From Neocallimastix lanati (nom. inval.) (taxonomy: Eukaryota > Neocallimastigomycota > Neocallimastigomycetes > Neocallimastigales > Neocallimastigaceae), in assembly GCA_016946835.1 (NCBI GenBank), contig JACVTC010000018.1:1397501-1461500 (forward strand): a stretch of 64,000 nt of DNA, given 5' to 3'. Of this stretch, positions 55,078 to 64,000 are shown one piece after another. Position numbers and translations under genes: made by a program. The first letter of the stretch is position 1, and each line of letters opens with the position of its first letter. The notes beneath the pieces are model-generated. The model made no database searches. It was given only the letters and a program-made list of their open reading frames with translations, and was not told the DNA's origin.

Positions 55078-58000
55078 TTAAAAAAAAATTTTATTTGCAA
55101 ATTTAGTCATTTTAGTACCGTTAACATTTTTGGTTAATATATCGGCTAACATTTCACTCGTATTTATATATTCTAATTTTATAATGTTCTTTTCAATGAG
55201 GTCTTTATTAAAATAATATTTTATTTCTATATGTTTTAATTTTGTGTTTAAATCTCCGTTTTCCATGCTTGTTTTACTAGAAAGATTATCAGTGTATAAT
55301 TTTATTGGCTTGTTAAATTTAAATATTTCGTTTAATATATTTTTAAACCATAAAATCTTTTTTATGCATTCTGAAGTGCTGATGTATTCAGCTTCCGCAG
55401 TTGATGTTGCTACTATAGTTTGCTTTTTAGATGACCAGCTTATTGGAGAATTTCCCATTAATATTATATATCCTGATGTTGATTTTCGATCCTTTATATC
55501 TCCAGCAAAGTCTGCATCTGAGTAAGCTATAATTTCACCTTTTCCATCATATTTTAATTTGTATTCTTTTGTCCCATTTAAATATTTTAATATGTTCATT
55601 ACTTTTTTCCAATCGCTTATTGTTGGTTCTTCACAATTTCTTGCTGCTTTATGTACAGCAAATGTAATGTCAGGTCTTGTGCATTTTGATAGGAATATTA
55701 ATGCACCAATGGCACTCTTATAAATTGTTTTGTTAAATTCTTTTTTATTTTCTGTTTTGATATTATCACCGGTGCATGGTGTTTTGGACTTCTTAATATT
55801 ATTTATGTTGAATCTTTCTAATATATTGTTTATGTAGTTCTTTTGTGAAATATAATATATGTTATTTTTATTTTCTATTTCGATTCCTAAAATGTAATTT
55901 AAATCTCCAGAATTGGATATTTTAAAATTTTCTTTGATCCTCTTTATTATTTTATTTGTTTCATTTTCAATCCCGGTAATGATCATATCGTCTACATATA
56001 TTCCTATTATACATGTTAATTTATTTTTATTTTCTTTTATGAATATACATTGTTCAGATTTTAATTGTTTATATCCATTTTTAGTCAAAAAGTTTGATAT
56101 AGTTCTGTTCCATTGACGTCCGGATTGTTTCAATCCATATAATGACTTATTAAGACGCCAATATCCCCTCTCAAAGTAGCGGTCACCTTGTGGAATCATT
56201 ACGTAAATTTCCTCATCAAAACGTGCATTAAGGTACGCTGCTTTGATATCTAATTGCTTGCAAACCCAATTAAATTTTGCAGCAATAGCGATAATTAATT
56301 TTAGGGCATCCATATTAAGTGTAGGAGAATATGTTAAATTGTAATCAATGCCCTTTTTCTGTCTGAAGCCTTTAACAACGAGTCTAGCTTTGAATTTACT
56401 AATATTATTGAATTTGTCCTTTTTAACTGTAAAAACCCATTTGGTAGGAATAGCACTTTTATTTTTTGGAAGAGTTGGAGTAAATGTCATAATATTGTTG
56501 TTATATAAATTATCAATTTCATCTTTAATAGCGAGTTTCCATTGTTGATTATGAGGACCATAAATAGCTTGTTCATAAGTGAGAGGTGCATCATTAGTAA
56601 TAATTGAAATTGATTTATTGTTTGAAATATTATTGTCAATATTTGAGATATTGTTGATACCAGAAAATGGATTAGAATCAACTTCAAATACGTCGATATC
56701 ATCATCTAAAGAGTTGAAATATGCATTCATATTGCTGATATTTTTATTAGGTGATCTTGTATTAATAACCTTTTTATTTTTTATATTTAGTTTTTTATTA
56801 TTAAAATCTGCTTTGTCTAAATTAATTTTATATTTAGGATCTATATTAAATTTGTTTTTCCTTTTTTCTAATATATTTTTAATTCTATTGATTTTGTTAC
56901 TATTATTATCGAGATTATTATTTATATTGTTATTAATTTTGGAGATATTCATATTATAATTATTTCCATTTGAATTATTTTGTTTATAATCTATTATTTC
57001 TAAATTCTTTTTATTCATATTAAATCCATCGTATTCATGATTATTGTTTAAATTTTCATAATTATCATTATTTTCATAATTTATTTGACTATTATTCGAA
57101 TTTACAATATCTGAATCAGTATTTTTAATTTTATTATTATTATTGGAATTTTCATCATTAGGTACAACGACGGTATTGAACTCGTCACCTATTGGTTCAT
57201 GGTCTGAATTATTATTATTATTAGAATTAATTATTATAGGATATGTTGCGGTATTGAACTCAGGACCTTTTATCTCATTCTCAAGTCTTTCCGATTGCAC
57301 CAAATAGTCTGTTCTGTCATTTATAAAATTCGTCATGTCTAAGTAATCGTTAGTTCCTGCTGGTTCATTTTCCATGAAGACTACTTCCCTTACAAAATGG
57401 ATAGATTTGTCGAATTTATCCATAATGATATAACTATTTGAGCTTTTGTCATAACCAAGATGGATTCCTTCATTAGCATTAGGTTGAAATTTGTGTTTAT
57501 TTTGAGTTAATACTTTATAAAATGCTTTACAACCGAATACTTTAAGATATTTTAAATTGACCTTCTCATTATGGAAAATTTCATATGGTATTGAGAAATT
57601 AATTCCAGAGTGTGGAGTAAAATTATAAATGAAATTAGCATGTTTAGCAGCAAAATCCCAGAATTCAAGATCTAATTTACTCCATTGTAATAATGATTTC
57701 GTAATCTTTATTAATGTTTGATTGAAACGCTCAATCAAACCATTGTTTTCATGGCTATATGGAGGAGAATATAACTTAATTATACCATTCTTTTCACAAT
57801 ATTTATGAATTTTGTTGTTGTTATATTCCTTTCCCTTGTAAGTTTTAAAATATTTAATATTTTTATTATCAAAATGATTTTTGATTAGCTTAAAGAAATT
57901 AATAACTTTGTTTGGAACGTCGGATTTATTTTTTAAAGGGAAGATCCACGATTTTCTTGAGTATTCATCAATTATGGTTAATATATATTTATTTCCTGAA

Positions 58001-59835
58001 ATGGAGTCTTTAATAGGACCTATGAGGTCTGAGTGTATGACCTCTAATATTGCATCAGCTCTTGGTGGCGTCTTATTATGTGGTTTTCTTTTAATCTTGG
58101 TGATTTCACAGTCTTCGCAGTTTGTTTTTGAAATATTTGGTAACTTTAAATGGTTTTTTATATTGTCGAAATTAGTATGGCCGAAGCGATTGTGCCAAAT
58201 CTTTTTGCTTTCTTCATTAAGGTTATTAATATTTAATAGAGTTTTATTATTTTCAATATTTTTAATTATTAATTTTACTGTATTTGTATTGCTTTTTTGA
58301 TATTTTCCAATTATTTTTCCGGATTTTGTTTTTAAAATAATACCTGCCTTTCCATTAACATTCGTTATTAAGCCTTCAATCTTGTTTTCTTCCGCCAGTT
58401 TTATACCGCTAATTAAATTTTTATTTGTTTCCTTTGAAAAGTATACCTTTTTAAGTTCTATAAGATTATTATTAATTAATCCTTTATATGTCCCATATCC
58501 TTCAAACTTGCAAGTAGTTTTATTTGGGCACATCATGGTTATATTAATTTTCTTAAAATTGTCTAAAATATTTTTATTATTTGTTATGTGTTCACTGGCA
58601 CCGGTATCATAGGTCCAACAACTTTCATTATTTCTATTAGTTTCAATATTATGTATAATTTTATTTATTTTACTATTGTTTATTTCAACGTTAGTCTTGG
58701 GATTCGAACCAGTGACACTATCTTCATATTTCAATTTGATAATTGAATTTTGATTAATTTTGTTTTCTTCATTTGTAGGGTTCGAAACAGTGACATCTTC
58801 TTCGGTTAAGTCGTCATTTTCCATTATACCATACTCGCTAACTTCTTCATCATCCTTTTCAATCCATTCTAAATTATTTATATTTCTTTCAGTAAATGGA
58901 CGAATATCTTCATAATTAATATCATCTTCGAATTCCATGTTTTCGATATATCTATTGTAGTGATATTTTTTATTTAATTTCCTATCTTCTTCATCTAACA
59001 ATTTATAATATTTACTCCTTTTATTAAAAATATTATATTTACAGTCCTTTTTAATATGCTTAGTTGAATTGCATATAAAACATCTTCTAACTTCTTCTTT
59101 ATTATAAGGGTGTTTTCCTTTGTAATCACTTCTTTGCTTTTGATTATTGATTCCTTTATACTTGCGGTTAATTGAATCAATATCCATCGGGTCATCTGGT
59201 CTTGTATCCTGTTTTGATTCTATTCTTCTTATCTTAGAGGTATCTTCCATATATATTTCATATTTTGTAAATTCTCTAATTTTCTTGATAAGAGAATCTA
59301 CAGTCGTATCGTTATCGATTATAATCTTCATTTGTGTACAACTTGGCATGGCATTATATATAAATTTCATCTTTTCTTCTTTACTTAGATTTAGATTATT
59401 TTCTTCCATGTTTGAGTAAATTTCTTCAATTTCATTCAAAATATTGAAAACTTCTTTTTTATTTTTGGCTTTTAGGAGTCTTAAATTTGACAGCCACTTT
59501 TCCATGGATTCATTCAAATCTTCTTCATTCTTTTCTTTCAATTTCTTTAAAATGCTGTAGGCGGTCTTTAAATTTCTAATACTATTGTGTGTTTCAATGT
59601 TTATAGTATTAAAAATAACCATTTTGGCTTTTGAGTCTTGCATTATTGCTTCTTTGATTTTTGCTTTATCATTTGGGTTTTTCTTCTTCAATTGGTCAAT
59701 TACATCAATTTCGATGAATTCCTTAAGGTTCATGCTGGTTAATGATACTTCTAATCTTGATAACCAGACATTGTAATTCTTCTTGTTAAGAATTACATTG
59801 TAGTTCATAACTTCGTTTTGGTTGTTTGCAAACAT
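55078..59835 (-). CDS. copia D Gag-Pol polyprotein (1585 aa), uninterrupted
   Basis: ATG at 59,835 lies 15 nt after the PBS. Gag of UBN2 type (about 1-200), CCHC knuckle 'CFICNSTKHIKKDC' (about 251-264), protease 'YDTGASEHIT' (about 407-416), integrase zinc region 'HNRFGHTNFD' and 'CEDCEITK', integrase core with Asp603 in 'IHSDLIGPI' and Glu702 in 'GLIERFNQTL'. Where the second catalytic Asp belongs, exactly 36 positions before Glu702, residue 666 is Tyr ('KTYKGKEYNN', codon TAC at 57,838-57,840). A long Asn-rich linker (about 840-1100) precedes RT ('KARLVVKGFRQKKG', 'YVDDMIITG' about 1280) and RNase H ('DADFAGDIKDRKSTSG', 'ATSTAEAEYIS'). The protein ends 'MLADILTKNVNGTKM'. Apart from Tyr666 every expected motif is intact. 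Confidence 0.93.
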   Translation of the reverse strand: MFANNQNEVMNYNVILNKKNYNVWLSRLEVSLTSMNLKEFIEIDVIDQLKKKNPNDKAKIKEAIMQDSKAKMVIFNTINIETHNSIRNLKTAYSILKKLKEKNEEDLNESMEKWLSNLRLLKAKNKKEVFNILNEIEEIYSNMEENNLNLSKEEKMKFIYNAMPSCTQMKIIIDNDTTVDSLIKKIREFTKYEIYMEDTSKIRRIESKQDTRPDDPMDIDSINRKYKGINNQKQRSDYKGKHPYNKEEVRRCFICNSTKHIKKDCKYNIFNKRSKYYKLLDEEDRKLNKKYHYNRYIENMEFEDDINYEDIRPFTERNINNLEWIEKDDEEVSEYGIMENDDLTEEDVTVSNPTNEENKINQNSIIKLKYEDSVTGSNPKTNVEINNSKINKIIHNIETNRNNESCWTYDTGASEHITNNKNILDNFKKINITMMCPNKTTCKFEGYGTYKGLINNNLIELKKVYFSKETNKNLISGIKLAEENKIEGLITNVNGKAGIILKTKSGKIIGKYQKSNTNTVKLIIKNIENNKTLLNINNLNEESKKIWHNRFGHTNFDNIKNHLKLPNISKTNCEDCEITKIKRKPHNKTPPRADAILEVIHSDLIGPIKDSISGNKYILTIIDEYSRKSWIFPLKNKSDVPNKVINFFKLIKNHFDNKNIKYFKTYKGKEYNNNKIHKYCEKNGIIKLYSPPYSHENNGLIERFNQTLIKITKSLLQWSKLDLEFWDFAAKHANFIYNFTPHSGINFSIPYEIFHNEKVNLKYLKVFGCKAFYKVLTQNKHKFQPNANEGIHLGYDKSSNSYIIMDKFDKSIHFVREVVFMENEPAGTNDYLDMTNFINDRTDYLVQSERLENEIKGPEFNTATYPIIINSNNNNNSDHEPIGDEFNTVVVPNDENSNNNNKIKNTDSDIVNSNNSQINYENNDNYENLNNNHEYDGFNMNKKNLEIIDYKQNNSNGNNYNMNISKINNNINNNLDNNSNKINRIKNILEKRKNKFNIDPKYKINLDKADFNNKKLNIKNKKVINTRSPNKNISNMNAYFNSLDDDIDVFEVDSNPFSGINNISNIDNNISNNKSISIITNDAPLTYEQAIYGPHNQQWKLAIKDEIDNLYNNNIMTFTPTLPKNKSAIPTKWVFTVKKDKFNNISKFKARLVVKGFRQKKGIDYNLTYSPTLNMDALKLIIAIAAKFNWVCKQLDIKAAYLNARFDEEIYVMIPQGDRYFERGYWRLNKSLYGLKQSGRQWNRTISNFLTKNGYKQLKSEQCIFIKENKNKLTCIIGIYVDDMIITGIENETNKIIKRIKENFKISNSGDLNYILGIEIENKNNIYYISQKNYINNILERFNINNIKKSKTPCTGDNIKTENKKEFNKTIYKSAIGALIFLSKCTRPDITFAVHKAARNCEEPTISDWKKVMNILKYLNGTKEYKLKYDGKGEIIAYSDADFAGDIKDRKSTSGYIILMGNSPISWSSKKQTIVATSTAEAEYISTSECIKKILWFKNILNEIFKFNKPIKLYTDNLSSKTSMENGDLNTKLKHIEIKYYFNKDLIEKNIIKLEYINTSEMLADILTKNVNGTKMTKFANKIFF

Positions 59836-59850
59836 TTTTATTAAGCTAAG

Positions 59851-59864
59851 TGAGACTCTTAATC
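59851..59864 (-). promoter_or_regulatory. copia D primer-binding site
   Basis: GATTAAGAGTCTCA on the minus strand between the 5' LTR and gag. Complementary to the tRNA-Lys(CUU) anticodon arm, as in copia A, C and E. Confidence 0.8.
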
Positions 59865-60120
59865 TAATAAAATTTGATTTTATTTAAAAGTTTATTTATT
59901 AATTAAATTTAATAAAAAGGTAATTACAATATTTTAACATAAAATAAAGTCACGCTTTTTATATACATTTGAAATGTGGCGTAATAAAATAAAACATTTT
60001 TCTATTACTAATGTATTACTAATATTTTGATCATGTGAGTAATAATGTATTATTCTAAAATTCTATGATTATTAATAATAAAACTAAAATTACTAATTAA
60101 ATTATTTTCATATTTTAACA
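59865..60120 (-). mobile_element. copia D 5' LTR (256 bp)
   Basis: Nearly identical to 54,800-55,055. Starts TGTTAAAATATG on the minus strand at 60,120. Confidence 0.88.
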
Positions 60121-62099
60121 ATTATCTTATATTAATATTTTATTAATTATAATAAATTTATATTTTTATTAATATTTTATGAATATTTTATATTTTTTTT
60201 ATACTTTTATATTAAATACTTTAAATACTTAATAGTTACTCTAAGAGAATTAATTAAATAGTTTATTATGAATTTCAAATATAAAAACAAGAATAATTCT
60301 TTATAATTATTCTTTGCAGCACAGTTTTATGCCAAAATTATATTATAATTATTTTATATTTTCAAGATAAATATTAAATACATGTATTAATTAATTTTAT
60401 AATTATTTTTAAATAAATAAATAAATTTTATAATTAAATAACAACTTTATAAAACTTCTCCCAACAAGAGAACTTGAACCAAAGGCGTACTTTATCATTA
60501 TTTAATTTTTTTTTTATTTCATTTTTAATAATTTAAATTAATATATTATAATATAATATATTATATTATAATAAAAGTTCGATGTACTTTTGTTGGGATT
60601 TATTTATTAAATTTATTAATTTATTATTTATTTATTTAATTTCATATAAAATTTACATATAATTAAAAAGACTATTTAACAACTTTCTTATACTTTTAAT
60701 TACAAACTACTTAACATAATATAAATTTTAATCTTAACTTTTACACAACAACGATGACACTTCTCTTAATTCAGAGAAATGCTTTATTTTTATGTTATTT
60801 AGTTATAATTAACTATTTAATTAATTGTTCTTGTGATTAGAACAAACTATTAATAATTATTATTTAAGGAAATATTTAAAAACTATATAAATATAAATAT
60901 AAAATAATAAGAATATAATTAAAACATTGATTTATGCTATAAAATTTATTATTAATTATAAATATAATTAATATATAGAAATCAAGCCACATATTGAAAT
61001 TGTTATAAAATCATTAGATTTAAATTTGATTTATGACATTAATTTATGTTTGAATAATAAAAACTAATTTTATATTTATTAAGGTTTGAATATTTCATTT
61101 TATATCAATTAATTTTTTAATTGCTTTTTATAACTATAAATAATTAAATAATAAATAAAGAATTAAACAAAAATATTAAGAAATATTTCAAAAAAGTAAA
61201 TACAAAATGTACACTTTTTGTATTTAGCAATGTATTAATAATTATTAAAAATTATATTATTTATATATTATATTGATATATTAAATTTATATTATTAAGT
61301 TGTATTTTTATATATTATAAATTATATTTTATATATAATTTTTTTTTAAATAATATATGGATTAATTAAATAGATTAAGTTATTTTTAAATAAGAGAAAA
61401 AAAAACATAAATAGAAAATTATAAAAATTAGAAAAATTAAGCAAAATTGGACTTCTTTATAAAAAAAAAAAAAAAAAAGAAGTTACAAGTGAATTTAGGA
61501 ATAAAAGAACTCTGTTTTAATATAAAATATATTATTTATGTTTTATTAGTTTTTTTTTTTTTTTTTTTTATATAAAAATAAAAAATAATTAATAAGAAAA
61601 TAATTATTTTTATATTAAGTTACATTTTATTTATAAATAATAAAAATACAGGAAAGGTTTCATTACGTTAATTTTCACGTGATATATATAAATATGTGGC
61701 TTTAGTTATATTATGCTACATAATATTATTTTATTGTATTATTTTTTTACTTCAATTTTTAAATTAATTATTAAGTGAATAATTAAATAAATCATATAAT
61801 GGTTAGATTTTATGATTTTAATTCTTTTTTTTAAATGTTATTTATAAAAGAATTATATAAAAATATAAATGTTATTAATAGTATAAATGTTATTAATAAT
61901 AATTCTTTTATTTAAATGTTATTATAAAAATAATAATTATAATGATAAAATTATTAATTATATATTGTATTTGAATATTTATTTATACTGTTTAAATTAA
62001 ATAAGATTTATAAATTAAATTTTTGAATGACAGAATTTTGATTATTTTGTTTGGTCATTCCTCATTTCTTAATTATTTATTATAAAATAATATTTATAT
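60121..62099. other. Non-coding stretch with a duplicate of the ANK intergenic segment
   Basis: 61,110-61,640 is collinear with the ANK1-2 and ANK3-4 intergenic sequences ('ATTAATTAAATAGATTAAG', 'GCAAAATTGGACTTC', 'GAATTTAGGAATAAAAGAA') but no ankyrin gene lies next to it. It is a third empty-site paralog of copia C. The rest is A/T-rich. A word 'CCCAACAAGAGAACTTGAAC' near 60,461 is GC-richer but unassigned. Confidence 0.55.
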
Positions 62100-63350
62100 T
62101 AAATTATTTAAATCAGTTAAACAATCAAACCTCAAATTAATAATATTATTTCTATCACATTTAGCATCAATTTAACTTGGCTTCAATATTTTTGTAGAGT
62201 TCAATTAAGACACTGATTTCATTTGCTTCATTTATGGCTCTTTTTTTTTTTCCAAATTCCTCGTATTTTTCTTTGATAATCCTAATATGATAAATGTTCA
62301 AGTTCATTTAATTGATCTACTAATTCATATAAAGATGATTTTGTTGGAAATAAATTATTTAAATAATTATTGAGTGATTCTGAGGCATTGTTTGTTATAT
62401 GTTCTATATTATTATAATAATTCCAAATTTTCATATCATAATCAATTAAATATGTTTTATAAAAATATTCTAAAAATTTTAAAAATTGACAATAATTATT
62501 TTTAATGGATTTAATTTTAATTGAAACGTAAATATCAAATATGTATTCAGGATTTATAAATGGTAAATTTGAAATAGCTTTATAAATAAATAAATATATT
62601 ATTATCATTTTTTACTTCATTAGAACATTATTTATTTTTTTTTTTTAATTTCTAGTGATTTTTTATAATACTAAATGCAATATTTAATATTGGTATTAGG
62701 AAATATTGTTTTTGCTGCTTTAGATATGCCCCTTTCAAAATCATAATGCAAATTTTTTTGATTCAATTATAATATTATTGTTACATGTATTAGTTTTTTT
62801 TTTTTTTTTAATTTTTCAAATAATATTTTATATGTTTCTTGTTCTTTATTTTTTAATATTGCAAAAGAAATAGTGTAAAAACTTTATAATTCTTTAGCAT
62901 AAGTTCTTGTAATAAATATTTGATAACTAAATTTAGGGGCAATAAAAAATGTACCATCAACAAATAATATCATCATTATATTCCATAAATAATTTTGCTT
63001 GAAAAGGGGATTGAAAAATTATTAAATTAGAATTTTTGAATATCATAAAATTTTCACCTCGCTTTGTTTTATATTATTCAGATTCACTAGGAATTTCAGC
63101 CAATGTTGTTACATTGAATGGTAGTTTTTTATTTAAATTTCTTGATATTTGAGATTTAATTGAACTATACTTTGAACATATAAGTCCCTTTTCTTTAGAA
63201 ATTTTATTATATAGGGGTTTTATTTTTATACTAAAAGGAATTGAACTTTTTTTTTAATTCCATCTTTAATTTTATGTTTCATTATAGTTAGAGATACATC
63301 GTATTCTTTTTTAGGATGATTAGGTGAACTATCATATTTTAAACCCCAGC
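62100..63350 (-). pseudogene. second MULE-type transposase relic
   Basis: Minus-strand pieces match the 6.2-7.6 kb relic in order: 'KKEYDVSLTIMKHKIKDGI' (about 63,300), 'VDGTFFIAPKFSYQIFITRT' (about 62,905-62,970; core ADGTF-type motif), 'NKEQETYKILFEK' (62,830), then an open stretch 62,282-62,608 with 'AISNLPFINPEYIFDIYVS' and 'NNASESLNNYLNNLFP'. The end near 62,100 has 'CDRNNIINL' and 'DCLTDLN'. Many stops and frameshifts. The FLYWCH finger is not visible beyond 63,350. Confidence 0.78.
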
Positions 63351-63420
63351 ATGCGCAGATCTTGAAACTTCGGCTGTTTCAGTTGCTATGAAATCATTCT
63401 TTTAGTAAAAGATAAATAAA

Positions 63421-63735
63421 ACCTCATATATTCTCAATGATTATAGATGTAATAAATATATTGACAGTATTGTTAATACAAACAATAATGGAAACAGTAG
63501 TTGTGATAATGGAGACTACTGATATATCATTTATGACAAAGAAGGGAAGATACCAGACTCTAACCTAGAAATAGAAGTAGAAGTTTCTGATGACCCCTCA
63601 GAAACAAAAATTAATGATGATCAATTTTATAATGAACAAGACCAAGAAAATAATAAAACATTCGCTTTGGCTATGAATTGGAATTGGAATTTTTATTATA
63701 ATAATTTTAATCATTATAATCGCATGTTGTTGTAA
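63421..63735 (+). pseudogene. 3' fragment of an unrecognised gene, one in-frame stop
   Basis: A frame of 104 codons without a start Met ('TSYILNDYRCNKYIDSIV', 'SSCDNGDY', then TGA at 63,520-63,522, 'YIIYDKEGKIPDSNLEIEV', 'DDPSETKINDDQFYNEQDQ', 'TFALAMNWNWNFYYNNFN') ends at TAA 63,733-63,735. Composition is that of a real protein, and DNA is less repetitive than its surroundings. No known retroelement domain is visible; it may be the C-terminus of a host gene. A TAA lies upstream in frame, so the piece is truncated on the left as well. Confidence 0.4.
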
Positions 63736-64000
63736 ACATTAATAGAAATAAAAATTTTTTTTTTTATAATGATTTCCCTAAATTTCAATATTTATGAAAT
63801 ATAAAGAATTACTCATGTCACTTTATAAAGTATCAATTTAAATTACCATATATTTAATTCCATACTCAAAACTATAAATACTTGTGGATAGAGAAAAGAA
63901 AAGAAACATAGAATTCGTAAATATCATGTATTAATATATATACATTAATATATATATTCTATTGAAAGAGGTTAATCACACACGCACACATTAAATCTAC

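Larger units (their letters stand above)
54800..60120 (-). mobile_element. full-length copia element D (5.3 kb)
   Basis: Two 256-bp LTRs (54,800-55,055 and 59,865-60,120) with one visible difference surround a single gag-pol frame, with PBS at 59,851-59,864. In the minus orientation the LTR begins TGTTAAAATATG but ends TTTTATTA rather than CA. The 5-bp flanks are CACTT and ATTAT (plus strand), not a duplication. The left flank (54,715-54,799) is itself a repeat shared with 22,767-22,840. Confidence 0.9.

Noticed and set aside
55244-59776. Several plus-strand frames of 60-140 codons across copia D
   Set aside because: They are antisense to the intact gag-pol, hydrophobic by complementarity of A-rich codons, and carry no domain.

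Overview
The window is nuclear DNA from a eukaryote with an extremely AT-rich genome. Intergenic DNA is mostly A/T homopolymers, (AAT)n-type microsatellites and A/T-only stretches. The mix of content suggests an anaerobic gut fungus (Neocallimastigomycota): a chromodomain Ty3 element, several Ty1/copia families, FLYWCH/MULE transposase relics, Asn-rich proteins and an expanded ankyrin/coiled-coil family. That placement is inference; only 'AT-rich eukaryote with fungal-type retroelements' is firm. The only cellular RNA genes seen are tRNA-Ser(UGA) and tRNA-Cys(GCA), about 23.7-23.85 kb.

Layout. 0.7-4.5 kb: two decayed ankyrin-repeat genes on the minus strand. 6.2-7.6 kb: decayed MULE transposase (plus strand); a second copy lies at the far right (62.1-63.35 kb, minus). 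8.4-8.65 kb: small signal-peptide-like ORF broken by a stop and holding a 42-bp near-perfect palindrome. 9.0-12.45 kb: two copia relics on opposite strands. 14.0-50.5 kb: a minus-strand array of seven related ankyrin/coiled-coil genes (ANK1-7), duplicated in pairs and split by transposons. 52.2-52.95 kb: GC-richer, tRNA-like, SINE-like island with an A26 tail. 54.4-60.1 kb: a copia solo LTR, then a full-length copia element with an uninterrupted 1585-codon polyprotein.

Three insertions into the array are dated by their flanks. Copia C (15,758-19,135) has identical 217-bp LTRs and an ATTTT target duplication, yet its gag is fused to a broken pol, so it probably moved in trans. Copia A occupies 22,172-37,033, has a CATTT target duplication, and its empty site survives in a paralogous segment near 44.16 kb. 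Inside copia A, a chromovirus (26,817-33,411, minus strand) has 615-bp LTRs with about three differences and an ATAAT duplication. The segment between copia A's primer-binding site and its gag carries both tRNA genes, a Ty3 relic and a striking cluster of inverted repeats.

Most notable observations: (1) four copia families share a 14-nt primer-binding site complementary to the anticodon arm of tRNA-Lys(CUU), implying half-tRNA priming; (2) the intact-looking copia D integrase has Tyr where the second catalytic Asp of its D,D-35-E triad should be; (3) the chromovirus has one in-frame stop just before its GPY/F and chromodomain region; (4) the ankyrin family uses a 39-residue repeat and a coiled coil growing by 63-bp and 252-bp repeats; (5) tiled hairpins and a possible pseudoknot lie at 22,888-23,122.
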